Origin: Rikenellaceae bacterium
GTDB lineage: Bacteria; Bacteroidota; Bacteroidia; Bacteroidales; Rikenellaceae
Length of the DNA: 64,000 nucleotides
Direction of reading: 5' to 3'
Assembly: GCA_015060065.1 (NCBI GenBank)
Contig: SUZF01000006.1
Span: 7,532 to 71,531 of the forward strand
Shown one piece after another: positions 37,134-46,041 of this stretch (position 1 is the first letter of the stretch; each line of letters begins with the position of its first letter). The translations under genes were made by a program, and so were the position numbers. The notes beneath the pieces were generated by a model. It was given only the letters and a program-made list of their open reading frames with translations. It ran no database searches and was not told the DNA's origin.

Positions 37134-39335
37134 ATGAAAACTATTGTAAATAATATTATTAAACATTTGACTCGTGCGGCAGCAGTCGTAGCATTGGCGG
37201 TATCGCCCGTGCTGACTGCGTGCGAGGACAGATTATTCGAGGAGAATATTCCGCTGGGAACCAATTACTCGAAAATAGCACTTGAAAACATGTCAAGTAC
37301 GACGCCTATCTCGGTTGTTTCAACCGGAAATTGGACTGCTCGCCTTGAACCTACCGTTACGTGGGCAACTATTGACCGCACATCGGGTAGCGGCAATGAG
37401 CAGATTCAATTGACCTATTCGGCAAACCCGGAGGCTATTCGTCGCGTTACGCTTGTCTTGAAGATGGGTCATCACACACGTCGCATTCTTATCGAGCAGG
37501 CTGGTGATGCAACTCACTTCCGTTTCAAGTTGGATGGTCGTGAGATTACCATCGAGAAGCCGCAGGCAACTCGTTACCTTACTTTCGATTCGAACCTTCC
37601 GGCGGATCAGTATGCGAATGTCGAGGTTCGCGATTTGAAGTTCCTCGATGCAAACAATGCTGACTGGATTTCGAACCCCCGTATGAATGGTAAGGTGTTG
37701 GCTTTCGATGTGGAGGCTAATGATGGAGATGTTAATCGTTCGGCACAGATTACGGTTGCCTATGTGGATCCGTATAGCGAGACTGTCGAGGAGTATGAGA
37801 CCACTGCAACGGTTACTCAATCGACCGAAGAGTCGCAGGGTATCACTGTCGATGAACTTATCACCAACTACGAAAATGCCAAGGTTGCCGGTGAGGTAAA
37901 TGCCAAAGGCGAGTGGGTGGTAACATCGCCCTTTACGACCGGTGTTAAGGTTGTTGGTGTTTCGGTAAGTAACTCTGACGGTTTGAATACTGCATCGAAT
38001 GCTGTGAATAATCCTACGGAGGGTAGTAACGGAAATGCCGCTTATGCTGCAATCAGCCATGAGGAGAATGGCCGTACCGCTTATATCCAGAATGAGACGG
38101 CTACCAAGGCTATTCGAGTTTTGACCCAGACTGCTGCGGATAACTTCGTTTCTCCGTTTGCCGAGGCACAGATTCGCGTTGATGGTCTTACGATGGTTCG
38201 CGAGGAGAATCCGACCCGCTACACCATTAAGAATGTACCTATTTACCACATCGTAGGCGTGGGTGAAGCAAATACGAAAACTGTTCCGGTTAAGGAGAAG
38301 TATATCAGCGAATTGACCGACGAAGACGTATATACTTACGTTACGCTCAAAGATGTCGAGTTTACCTTCAAGCAAGGCTCGTTCTTCAATACTAACAATG
38401 GTTACTATAGCCGTTGTGACTACTATCCAGTGAATGTTCGTGATATTCAGGGTAGTAAAATCTATATGTTCGTGAATCACTCGGTAGATTTCGCTCGTAA
38501 TGGCAATCCTATTCCGCAGGGTTCGGGTAATCTGCGCGGTGTAATTACCTACGAGACTTCGCACGGCTACGGTATCCGTGACGGATATATGGGTCGCTAC
38601 TCGATTCGTCCTTATAACGCTGACGACCTGATGGTTGCTGCCGAGCCTGACAGCCGCTATAAGACTATCGTTGAGTGGGATTGGGATAATAAGGTGCTGG
38701 ATATGACATCCGATAACAAGGTTAAGTCTATTGTCGGAAGTGGTTATATCTATCACGACAATGGAACGGCTCCCAAGTTGGCTAACGACTTTAACTACTT
38801 GAAGGTTGAATTTAATGATAAAAATGAGGAAATAAAGCAAAATCCTAGCTCGGCAATTCGTTACACTACCAAGTGGATGGATTCTGCCGGAGAGTTTATC
38901 GGTTTGAACTTCGAGTTCTCGACTTTGGGCGAGGCCGGTAACAACCCCGTGATGACCTTCTGCGGTTACGGTGGTAGTTCGCAGAGTGCTGATGGTTCGG
39001 GTAGCCTTGTGGTTTCGTACTGGACTCTGTACTACTCGATAGATGGAGGTGTAACCTTTACGCAGGTGCCTGATTGTGAGTTTACTCTTCGTCCCTTCGT
39101 ATATTGGAGTGCGAAGTGTCCTTACTATGCTACGATGGGTGTTCAGGAGTACTCTTACAACTTGCCCGCAGAGGTTCTCGGTCAGGAGAAGGTAATTATA
39201 CGTATGGTGCCGGCAGTCAATAAGCGCTCGTCGATGTATGGTGTGGCAAATCCGGCTTTGGATGGTGTAACACTTGACTCGTCGCACTCGGTCGGTATGG
39301 TTATCTGTAATGCTACCGTTAAGTATAACAAGTAA
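37134..39335 (+). CDS. BACON/DUF5689-type surface lipoprotein 1
   Basis: 733 residues from ATG 37134 (ATG 37128 would add two). Lipobox VLTAC then EDRLFEEN, a surface-export signal. N-terminal BACON-like modules (STGNWTARLEPTVTWATIDR; then DLKFLDANNADWISN). The middle has DVYTYVTLKDVEFTFKQG and PVNVRDIQGSKIYMFVN with PIPQGSGNLRGVITYE, shared with the next gene and matching the DUF5689 second half; the usual first half (EGYIVSD..) is not recognisable. The C-terminal ~200 residues are a jelly-roll-like domain (WTLYYSIDGGVTFTQVPD). Likely surface binding protein of the SusCD system. Confidence 0.7.
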   Translation: MKTIVNNIIKHLTRAAAVVALAVSPVLTACEDRLFEENIPLGTNYSKIALENMSSTTPISVVSTGNWTARLEPTVTWATIDRTSGSGNEQIQLTYSANPEAIRRVTLVLKMGHHTRRILIEQAGDATHFRFKLDGREITIEKPQATRYLTFDSNLPADQYANVEVRDLKFLDANNADWISNPRMNGKVLAFDVEANDGDVNRSAQITVAYVDPYSETVEEYETTATVTQSTEESQGITVDELITNYENAKVAGEVNAKGEWVVTSPFTTGVKVVGVSVSNSDGLNTASNAVNNPTEGSNGNAAYAAISHEENGRTAYIQNETATKAIRVLTQTAADNFVSPFAEAQIRVDGLTMVREENPTRYTIKNVPIYHIVGVGEANTKTVPVKEKYISELTDEDVYTYVTLKDVEFTFKQGSFFNTNNGYYSRCDYYPVNVRDIQGSKIYMFVNHSVDFARNGNPIPQGSGNLRGVITYETSHGYGIRDGYMGRYSIRPYNADDLMVAAEPDSRYKTIVEWDWDNKVLDMTSDNKVKSIVGSGYIYHDNGTAPKLANDFNYLKVEFNDKNEEIKQNPSSAIRYTTKWMDSAGEFIGLNFEFSTLGEAGNNPVMTFCGYGGSSQSADGSGSLVVSYWTLYYSIDGGVTFTQVPDCEFTLRPFVYWSAKCPYYATMGVQEYSYNLPAEVLGQEKVIIRMVPAVNKRSSMYGVANPALDGVTLDSSHSVGMVICNATVKYNK

Positions 39336-39348
39336 AAGTTGATACGTT

Positions 39349-41643
39349 ATGAAATTCAATAATATGAAAACAATTATTAAGAGCCTGATGTTGGCAATGA
39401 CGGCGTGCTTTGCAGTGTCGTGCGTTGTCGAAGAGATGGACTACACCTCCGACGTGGATCTTGGAGCCAAGGTCGATGGTAAGATTATCGAGGTAACAGC
39501 AGATGCCGGAACTCTTGATATCGAGGTATTCTCCAATAAGACCTATAAGGCAGAGGTCGTTTCGGGTGAAGATTGGGTGTCGTTGAAGAAGTTGGCTTCA
39601 TCGGAGGCTACTTCTGAAATCTCACTTACGGGCGATAGCAAGTTTGTTGTTGACTACGACCGCAATGCCCGCTTCCGCCGTATGGCTAAAATCGTTCTTT
39701 CGGCAGACAACCGCAAGGATACGTTGAGTATTAAGCAGGTTGGACCTGTGGAGGCAACAATTGAACTTCCTGATAACCGCCTCTTCTTGGAGCAGGAGGG
39801 TGGAGAGATGCGTACTCGTTTTATCTCGAAGATTGATTTTGCCGAGATTGACATCAATGTCGAGTATGCTGATCCCAACGATACCGGTTGGCTTTCGGAG
39901 TTTGAGCGAGTGAATAACTACCTCTGCTTCCGTGTTGGTGAGAAATTAAGTGAATCTCCTTCACGTAAGGCTGTGGTAACATTCTCTTACACCGATGGTT
40001 GGGGCGAAGTTGTGAGCGACAAGATGTCGATTATGCAGAATGGCGCCAATAACGACATAGGCGAGACCATCTCGTTTGAGGAGTTGCGCCAGATTGATGG
40101 TCGTATCTCGGAGCCTATCTGTATCGAGGGCTATATCGTCAGCGACATAACTAACGGAAACGCTGCCGATAACCCGCACACCTCGAAGACCTCTATTGAC
40201 TATACCCATACCAATATGTGTGGTTACCTCGAAAGTCTCGATGGTAGATATGGTGTTCGTTTGGAGTTCGATACTCCCGATGATTATGTATTCCGTCGCT
40301 ACGACAAGGTTAAACTTAACTTGAAGGGTGCTGTTGTAACTCGCGAGGGTAGCACAGTTGTTGCCGATAACAACCCGATTCGTTATGCTATCAGTGACTT
40401 GACCGAGGATAACGTGATGACTGTTGAGGGTGGTAGCGCAGCGCAGATTCCGGAGAAGATTAAGTACTTCAAGGATTTGACTGACGATGATATGTACACC
40501 TACGTACAACTCCGCGATTGTGAGTTCCCGGTTCGTAAGGGTCCGCTTACCCCGATTAACGAGGGTTATGCTAAACTGTTTAGTTCGAATCGTATCTCGA
40601 AGTATCCGATGCTTGTGCGCGATATCAACGGAAGTTCTTTCTACACCTATACCAACACGACTTGTGACTATCGCCGTACCGGTGAGATGATGCCGCAGGG
40701 TTCGGGTACTTTGGCCGGTGTTATCGTCTATGAGGCATATGACCGCTTTGAGTGGGATGTCGAGAAGTGTGCCGAGTATCAGGCTATGGGCTTCGACGAG
40801 GACCAGATTCTCGAACTCGGAAATATCGGTCGCTACCAGATTCGTCACCAGTCGCGCGACGATATCCAGTTGGCAGAGTCGTTTAGCAATGGCTTCTCGG
40901 CGTTGGTTTGTGAGTTTGCATACTTCAATGCAACACGTACCGATGTCGTTAAGACTGTCGATGAGTATGGCGTTCTGCATGCTTCTTATGGCTCTGGTAC
41001 GTTGACCCATTCGAGTGCAACCGAGACCAAGACAGGTATTTCAGCGAAGGATTCATATTGCTACCTTGGCCCTTGTGGTGCCTATAAGAACAATGATAAT
41101 GGTACGGGCGTCTTTGACAAAGATGGCAAGAGAGTAAGTGTTGCACATGGTGACGGAAGTAGCAATGTTGTGCGTAAGGGTTCAGTTGCCACTTCGGATG
41201 GTATGGCTTGGCGTCACAGCACTTGGCTCAATGGCGAGACAGACTTCCACTATTGGTTGGTTTCGTTCTCGACAAGCAATGTGCCTCGTGGTCGCCACAT
41301 GTCGCTCCAAATTGCAACTGCAAACCATGGTCCCGGTGGCACTCCTCGCTATTGGAGTGTCGATTGGTCGTCAGATGGAACGGCTTGGACAAATATCTCG
41401 TCTTACACAGTGCCTGACTTCGTGTTTAACGACTATACGACGTACTTCCAGACCGGTGGTGCCAAGTATATCAACGTGGCATTGCCCGATGAGATGGCAG
41501 GACTCTCGACGGTCTATATCCGTATGAAGCCGATGGATAGCCGCGCAGGTAATACCGCTTCGCCTTATGGTTATGCCGATAGCAAGATTGTGAATGGTAA
41601 GTACAACTCGTTGGAGTACGTTGCAGTCCGCTACAACAAATAG
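39349..41643 (+). CDS. BACON/DUF5689-type surface lipoprotein 2
   Basis: 764 residues (an ATG at 39364 is an alternative start). Lipobox FAVSC then VVEEMDYTSD. N-terminal BACON-like modules (SNKTYKAEVVSGEDWVSLKK; DPNDTGWLSEFERVNN). A complete DUF5689-like OB-type segment: EPICIEGYIVSDITNGN, YGVRLEFDTPDDYVFRRYD, KLNLKGAVV, then TYVQLRDCEFPVRKG and MLVRDINGSSFYTY with PQGSGTLAGVIVYE. The C-terminus is a lectin-like jelly roll (YWSVDWSSDGTAWTNI). Paralogue of the previous gene. DUF5689 proteins often sit beside EEP enzymes in Bacteroidetes, as here; binding of the same ligand is inferred. Confidence 0.75.
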   Translation: MKFNNMKTIIKSLMLAMTACFAVSCVVEEMDYTSDVDLGAKVDGKIIEVTADAGTLDIEVFSNKTYKAEVVSGEDWVSLKKLASSEATSEISLTGDSKFVVDYDRNARFRRMAKIVLSADNRKDTLSIKQVGPVEATIELPDNRLFLEQEGGEMRTRFISKIDFAEIDINVEYADPNDTGWLSEFERVNNYLCFRVGEKLSESPSRKAVVTFSYTDGWGEVVSDKMSIMQNGANNDIGETISFEELRQIDGRISEPICIEGYIVSDITNGNAADNPHTSKTSIDYTHTNMCGYLESLDGRYGVRLEFDTPDDYVFRRYDKVKLNLKGAVVTREGSTVVADNNPIRYAISDLTEDNVMTVEGGSAAQIPEKIKYFKDLTDDDMYTYVQLRDCEFPVRKGPLTPINEGYAKLFSSNRISKYPMLVRDINGSSFYTYTNTTCDYRRTGEMMPQGSGTLAGVIVYEAYDRFEWDVEKCAEYQAMGFDEDQILELGNIGRYQIRHQSRDDIQLAESFSNGFSALVCEFAYFNATRTDVVKTVDEYGVLHASYGSGTLTHSSATETKTGISAKDSYCYLGPCGAYKNNDNGTGVFDKDGKRVSVAHGDGSSNVVRKGSVATSDGMAWRHSTWLNGETDFHYWLVSFSTSNVPRGRHMSLQIATANHGPGGTPRYWSVDWSSDGTAWTNISSYTVPDFVFNDYTTYFQTGGAKYINVALPDEMAGLSTVYIRMKPMDSRAGNTASPYGYADSKIVNGKYNSLEYVAVRYNK

Positions 41644-41656
41644 TAAATAACCGACA

Positions 41657-41689
41657 CGGAGGGGCTGAACTAATCGGACAGCCCCTCTG
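41657..41689 (+). other. intercistronic stem-loop in SusCD operon
   Basis: CGGAGGGGCTG (41657-41667) and CAGCCCCTCTG (41679-41689) form an 11-bp stem with one G-U pair, without a strong T run after it. It may partly terminate or stabilise the mRNA before the last gene. Confidence 0.6.
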
Positions 41690-41716
41690 TTCGAAACTTT
41701 AATAAAACCAGAACTG

Positions 41717-42712
41717 ATGAAAAAATTATTTATGTCATTGGTGGCGTTGATGATGACTACCGTAGTCAGCGCCCAGATTGTGAGAGAGGCTCCAAAACCC
41801 TCGGAGGGAGAGTTCCGTAAGGCCGTTAAGACCCTTCTTTACAAATCGTCTTGCACCAATCTGACGCCGGAGCGTTTGAAGGCTATGGAGATTACGCAGG
41901 ATATGATTAACCACTTCACAACGACCGAGTTTAAGGCTTTTTGGAGTTTGAATGACTGGTACGAGATTGAGAATCAGGAGCGTTTCGGTGTTCCCTATTT
42001 CCTTCGTGCTTCTATCGACAAGATTCTCAAAGAGGTGCGCTCGACCAAGTTGAAGGATGGTCAGGTGGCAGTGTGGTTACTCTATAATATGGCTTATGTT
42101 ATCAAGACCCCGACTCACACCTTCGGTATCGACCTTCGCGCAAAGCGTCTGGACGAACTTATGAAGTATATCGAGTTCTCGATGATTACCCACGCACACG
42201 GTGACCACTGGGCGTATGCTTGCGTTACTCCGTCGAAGAAGCAGGGTAAACCGCTCTATGCGAATTTTAATATCAAGGGTGGTGCTGTTACCCGCGTAAA
42301 GCATGGTGACGTGATTAAGTTTGACGATATCACGATTCGTTGTACCGTGGGCGACCACAACTCAAAACTCAAAAACTTCGTGGTAGCATACGAGATTGAC
42401 TGCGGACCGCGCACTAATCACACGATTATCTACCACACGGGCGATTCGAACAACTACACACAACTCAATCCTCAAAGTTCTGTGGATATCTTTATCCCGC
42501 ATATGGCTGTGGGCTTGAATATGCAGGCTGCTATCGACAATATTCAGCCTAACTATGTGTTGCTTTCGCACATTCAGGAGTTGGGTCACTCGATTGATAA
42601 GTGGCGTTGGACATTCGATGATGCTTTGAAGTTGAAGAATAAGCTTGTTCACGACAAGGTTTATATTCCTTGTTGGGGAGAGCGTATTATTTATACGAAG
42701 AAAGCCGAATAA
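41717..42712 (+). CDS. secreted metallo-beta-lactamase-fold hydrolase
   Basis: 331 residues. Signal peptide ends TTVVSA before Gln, so periplasmic. The MBL metal motif is THAHGDHW (~157-164), with further candidate ligands in TVGDHNSK, YHTGDSNN and the C-terminal SHIQELGH. The fold class includes UlaG-like lactonases, phosphodiesterases and phospholipases; RNase-type signatures are not seen. The N-terminal ~100 residues form a helical extension before the MBL core. Last gene of the operon, after a stem-loop. In context it would act on material imported by SusCD; substrate not determinable. Confidence 0.8.
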   Translation: MKKLFMSLVALMMTTVVSAQIVREAPKPSEGEFRKAVKTLLYKSSCTNLTPERLKAMEITQDMINHFTTTEFKAFWSLNDWYEIENQERFGVPYFLRASIDKILKEVRSTKLKDGQVAVWLLYNMAYVIKTPTHTFGIDLRAKRLDELMKYIEFSMITHAHGDHWAYACVTPSKKQGKPLYANFNIKGGAVTRVKHGDVIKFDDITIRCTVGDHNSKLKNFVVAYEIDCGPRTNHTIIYHTGDSNNYTQLNPQSSVDIFIPHMAVGLNMQAAIDNIQPNYVLLSHIQELGHSIDKWRWTFDDALKLKNKLVHDKVYIPCWGERIIYTKKAE

Positions 42713-42745
42713 AAAAACGCAGATATCGGCGCTTTTGGCGTCATT

Positions 42746-42798
42746 GCTTGCCCCCGAAATCCTCACATACGTTCAGTATGCTCCGGATTCGGGGGCTT
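42746..42798. repeat. REP-like imperfect palindrome with CATAC-N5-GTATG core
   Basis: GCCCCCGAAATCC...CACATAC, loop GTTCA, GTATG...GGATTCGGGGGC. The same core architecture (CATAC, 5 nt, GTATG inside GC-rich arms) is found at 49925-49974. It lies downstream of the MBL gene, before the terminator. Confidence 0.65.
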
Positions 42799-42850
42799 AC
42801 TATTTTCGGGGAGATTCATCGACCTTGCAACCTTTGCACCTTTAACGAAA

Positions 42851-42879
42851 CAGCCCGACTTCGTAATGAAGTCGGGCTG
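42851..42879. terminator. bidirectional terminator between MBL and GH3 genes
   Basis: Perfect 12-bp stem CAGCCCGACTTC / GAAGTCGGGCTG around GTAAT. Convergent genes end on both sides. T runs are short. Confidence 0.8.
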
Positions 42880-42902
42880 CTGCTATTAGGTGTTAAGCAA
42901 TG

Positions 42903-45008
42903 CTATTTCACAGCGATATTTACCTGTGCATCAATATCTGCTGACGAGGTGCCGAGCGAGATGATGTACTCACCCGGATTAACCTGCCACTTGTGCGACT
43001 TCTCGTTCCAGAAGGCGAGGTCCTTGTGATGTACGTCAAACGAAACAACTGCACTTGCTCCCGGAGCCAACGAAACCTTCTTGAAGGCTTTCAGTTCCTT
43101 CTTGGGACGAGCCACAGTCGGGTTCTTCTCGGTAACATAGAGTTGAACAACCTCTGCACCCTCACGCTTGCCGGTGTTGGTCAGTGTGATGCTTACGGTT
43201 GCAGGCTTCTTGGGGCTTACCAAGCCATTCTCGACCTTCGCGTTGTTGAGTACAAATGAGGTATATGACAGACCAAAACCGAAGGGGTAGAGCGGCTTGA
43301 TACCCTTTGACTCATACCAACGATAGCCAACGAAGATACCTTCGCTGTAATTAACGTCGTAAGTTGCAGGGTGGAACATCTTCTCGTTGGGGTTGCCCTT
43401 TGCCTTGCTCAAACTTGCATTCTTGGGAACAAGATTTGCTGCGGGCGAATCCTTGAACGAGCGCTCGATAGTCATCGGCAACTTACCCGAAGGATTCACA
43501 TTACCAACGATAATGTCGGCAATAGCCTCAAATCCGTTCTGACCGGGGTACCAGCCATAGATTACGGCAGCGGCCTTCTCGTTCCACGCACTCATATCGA
43601 TACCCGAACCGCTATTCACGAGAACGATAGTGTTGGGATTGAGTTCCACAGCCAAGCGAATCAACTCTTCATCCGCAGTGCCGAGAGCGAAGGGACGCTC
43701 TGTACCCTCGCTGTCAATTGTGCCGGTAGCGCAGACGATAACATCTGCCTTGCGAATCTCGGCAATCGAGGGATGCTCGCGCACCGTAACCTTTGTGCGG
43801 GTTACCGAGCGGATAGCATCTGCCGGAGTTACGTGGTTGTAACCCTCCACACGCGACGAGCCACCGCCCTGCGGCAACTTGTTCGCCCAGCGACCGATAA
43901 GCAGAATCTGACGCTCCTCGCCAAGGGGCAGAATGCCGTTATTTTTGAGCAAGACGGTACCCTCGGCAGCCGTCTGATACGATACTTTCAGGTGGTCGGG
44001 CATCTTTGCTACGAGGTGGTCCTCATTGGGCTGTCCATTCTTGAAACGCTCGTAAAGGCCATAGCGTATGCAGGTGGCAATCATCGGTTTGAGCATCTTG
44101 TCGAGGTCTTTCTCGGTCAGTTCCTTGCGAGCAACGAGTTCGCGAACACTTGCCGGAAAGTCGAACTGCATATCGCCAGGCATCTCGACATTCTGACCCG
44201 AAAGGACAATCTTCTTCCAATCGTAAACCGAGTGCCAGTCAGTCATTACCAGACCTTTGAATCCGAGTTCGCCACGCAGCAGGTCGGTAATTACATACTT
44301 GCTCTGTCCGCACCACTCGCCATTCAAGAGGTTGTAAGCAGTCATAACCGAAGCCGCACCTGCATCAATACCCGCCTTGAATGCGGGAGTGTAAATCTCC
44401 ATAATCGCACGCTCATCAACGATAGAGTTTGAGTTGCGACGATAGAACTCGGTGTTGTTGCAGAGGAAGTGTTTGAGACACGAGAGAGTACCGGTTGATT
44501 GCATTCCTGTAACGTAACTTTCGACCATACGCGAAGCCAACACAGGGTCCTCACCGAGGTACTCGAAGTTACGACCACACTGTGACGAACGGTAGATATT
44601 CATACCCGGTCCGAGCAGAATGCCTGCACCCGACATACGGGTCTCCTCACCGACTGCCTTACCAAACTCGCCTGCCAATTCGGGATTGAACGTAGCCGCG
44701 ATGGTAATTGTCGAGGGGAACTGTGTAGTGCGAAGCGGATGACGTACCTCCTTCTGGTTGGGAATGGAGTAGTTGATACGCACGCCCGACGAAGCATCGA
44801 CCATAAATACGTAGGGCAGACCCTTTTCGGGAACACCCGGCAGGAAGAACTTGTTGTGACCGTGGGTCATCTCGATTTTTTCGTCGAGAGTGAGGGTTTT
44901 GAGCAAGGCATCAGCCTTGCGATTTGCCTCATCCCACTTCATCTGCGGTTGAGCCACAGCCGTAACTGCGAGAGCAACTGCAAATACCGAAATTAAGATT
45001 TTCTTCAT
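42903..45008 (-). CDS. GH3-family beta-glycosidase (beta-glucosidase-like)
   Basis: 701 residues with a signal peptide (VALAVTAVAQ), so periplasmic. Domains: GH3 N-terminal barrel with GPGMNIYRSSQCGRNFEYLG split by the substrate loop, CLKHFLCNN (Lys-His), and VMTDWHSVYD carrying the nucleophile Asp (~250); GH3 C-terminal alpha/beta sandwich (AAEGTVLLKNNGILPL, IDSEGTERPF); and a C-terminal fibronectin-III-like domain (TLTNTGKREGAEVVQLYV). Retaining exo-beta-glucosidases/xylosidases have this three-domain form. Convergent to the SusCD operon, so not in its transcript, but may finish breakdown of its products. Confidence 0.92.
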   Translation of the reverse strand: MKKILISVFAVALAVTAVAQPQMKWDEANRKADALLKTLTLDEKIEMTHGHNKFFLPGVPEKGLPYVFMVDASSGVRINYSIPNQKEVRHPLRTTQFPSTITIAATFNPELAGEFGKAVGEETRMSGAGILLGPGMNIYRSSQCGRNFEYLGEDPVLASRMVESYVTGMQSTGTLSCLKHFLCNNTEFYRRNSNSIVDERAIMEIYTPAFKAGIDAGAASVMTAYNLLNGEWCGQSKYVITDLLRGELGFKGLVMTDWHSVYDWKKIVLSGQNVEMPGDMQFDFPASVRELVARKELTEKDLDKMLKPMIATCIRYGLYERFKNGQPNEDHLVAKMPDHLKVSYQTAAEGTVLLKNNGILPLGEERQILLIGRWANKLPQGGGSSRVEGYNHVTPADAIRSVTRTKVTVREHPSIAEIRKADVIVCATGTIDSEGTERPFALGTADEELIRLAVELNPNTIVLVNSGSGIDMSAWNEKAAAVIYGWYPGQNGFEAIADIIVGNVNPSGKLPMTIERSFKDSPAANLVPKNASLSKAKGNPNEKMFHPATYDVNYSEGIFVGYRWYESKGIKPLYPFGFGLSYTSFVLNNAKVENGLVSPKKPATVSITLTNTGKREGAEVVQLYVTEKNPTVARPKKELKAFKKVSLAPGASAVVSFDVHHKDLAFWNEKSHKWQVNPGEYIISLGTSSADIDAQVNIAVK

Positions 45009-45040
45009 AGTTTATAGGTTTTTGTTAAAAGGTGTTTAGT

Positions 45041-45085
45041 AAAAAAAGAGAGATTCGACAATCTGTGCATTGTCCAAATCTCTCT
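45041..45085 (-). terminator. terminator after yajC (minus strand)
   Basis: On the minus strand AGAGAGATTTGGACAAT pairs with ATTGTCGAATCTCTCT, followed by seven T (plus-strand AAAAAAA at 45041-45047). Two unpaired bases interrupt the stem. Confidence 0.85.
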
Positions 45086-45101
45086 GAATCTTGTCGGCAG
45101 A

Positions 45102-45437
45102 CTATTTCTGTGCGGGCTGCTGTGCCGAAGCATCGGCAACAACCATATTCTTATCTACGCGAAGAGTTACGTTGCTATCAACCTCAATCAGGAGAGAGTT
45201 CTCCTTAATCTCCTTAACAACGCCGTAAATACCTCCGGCAGTAATAATCTTATCGCCCTTTTTGAGTCCGTCACGGAACTTCTGCATCTCCTTGCGACGC
45301 TTCGATTCAGGACGCCACATAAAAAAGTACATTACGGCAATCATTGCCACAATCATTACCCAGAATGTCCACGACGACTGCTGCGGAGCCTCCGGTGCTG
45401 CTACAACCTCGGCAGCGGCTTGAAGTAAGTTAATCAT
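45102..45437 (-). CDS. yajC: preprotein translocase subunit YajC
   Basis: 111 residues. YajC associates with SecDF and the Sec translocon. One N-terminal transmembrane helix (FWVMIVAMIAVMYFFMW) is followed by RPESKRRKEMQKFRDGLKKG (within RPESKRRKEMQKFRDGL) and the small beta domain KIITAGGIYGVVKEI, all diagnostic. The N-terminal Ala/Pro-rich region before the helix is usual in Bacteroidetes. It is the third gene of a nusB-DUF1573-yajC arrangement but has its own -7 box 50 bp upstream, and a strong terminator. Confidence 0.95.
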   Translation of the reverse strand: MINLLQAAAEVVAAPEAPQQSSWTFWVMIVAMIAVMYFFMWRPESKRRKEMQKFRDGLKKGDKIITAGGIYGVVKEIKENSLLIEVDSNVTLRVDKNMVVADASAQQPAQK

Positions 45438-45486
45438 AATCTATTATTTGTTAAATGTTAGTGATTGCACTATTGCATAATCCCCA

Positions 45487-45494
45487 CAAAGATA
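45487..45494 (-). promoter_or_regulatory. -7 box upstream of yajC
   Basis: CAAAGATA reads TATCTTTG on the minus strand, 50 bp before the yajC ATG. Confidence 0.55.
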
Positions 45495-45611
45495 AAAAAT
45501 AATTCAAAATTCAGTGACCAAAATTGGGAATTATTTCGCTTTGAGGATATAAAAATGCCTTTTTGAAGACACAAGTTGGGATTTAGCCCGATTCTACTCT
45601 GAATAATTGGA

Positions 45612-46034
45612 TTATTCAATCTCTGCCTCGATAAAGACACGCAGAGGTCGCTCGGCTCCTGCGATGTAGAAATTGGCGAGTTTCATCTGCCAGCCGTGTT
45701 CGCCACGCGAGTCAAACTCGAATCGAATCTCGCTGCGACTGCCCGGCATCAATGGCTGCTTTGTATAGGTTATTGTGGCGCAGTGGCAGGTCGTTTCGTG
45801 GCGCAGAATTACCAACGGCTCCGAAGTTGAGTTCTCCAAAGCGAGTGTCTTGACGGCAATCTCTCCGGAGTGCATACGTCCGAAGTGGAGCGTGTCAGTC
45901 ACGCCCGAAGTCAGTAGCGAGTCTGTGAAAGTTACCACCTGACCTGCATACTCGACTCTCTTTTGAGTGCCGCCACAGGCAATGGCAAGCGTAGCAACTG
46001 CCACGACTATAATTATATGTGCAACAGATTTCAT
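45612..46034 (-). CDS. DUF1573-domain lipoprotein
   Basis: 140 residues. Lipobox TLAIAC (Cys20) then GGTQK. One Ig-like DUF1573 module: DTLHFGRMHSGEIAVKTLALEN, TTCHCATITYTKQPLMPGS and EIRFEFDSRG. Two closely spaced Cys (CHC) are typical of the family. Function unknown. It lies 7 bp after nusB and before yajC, an order conserved in many Bacteroidales, so it is part of that transcript. Confidence 0.85.
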   Translation of the reverse strand: MKSVAHIIIVVAVATLAIACGGTQKRVEYAGQVVTFTDSLLTSGVTDTLHFGRMHSGEIAVKTLALENSTSEPLVILRHETTCHCATITYTKQPLMPGSRSEIRFEFDSRGEHGWQMKLANFYIAGAERPLRVFIEAEIE

Positions 46035-46041
46035 CCTGCTT

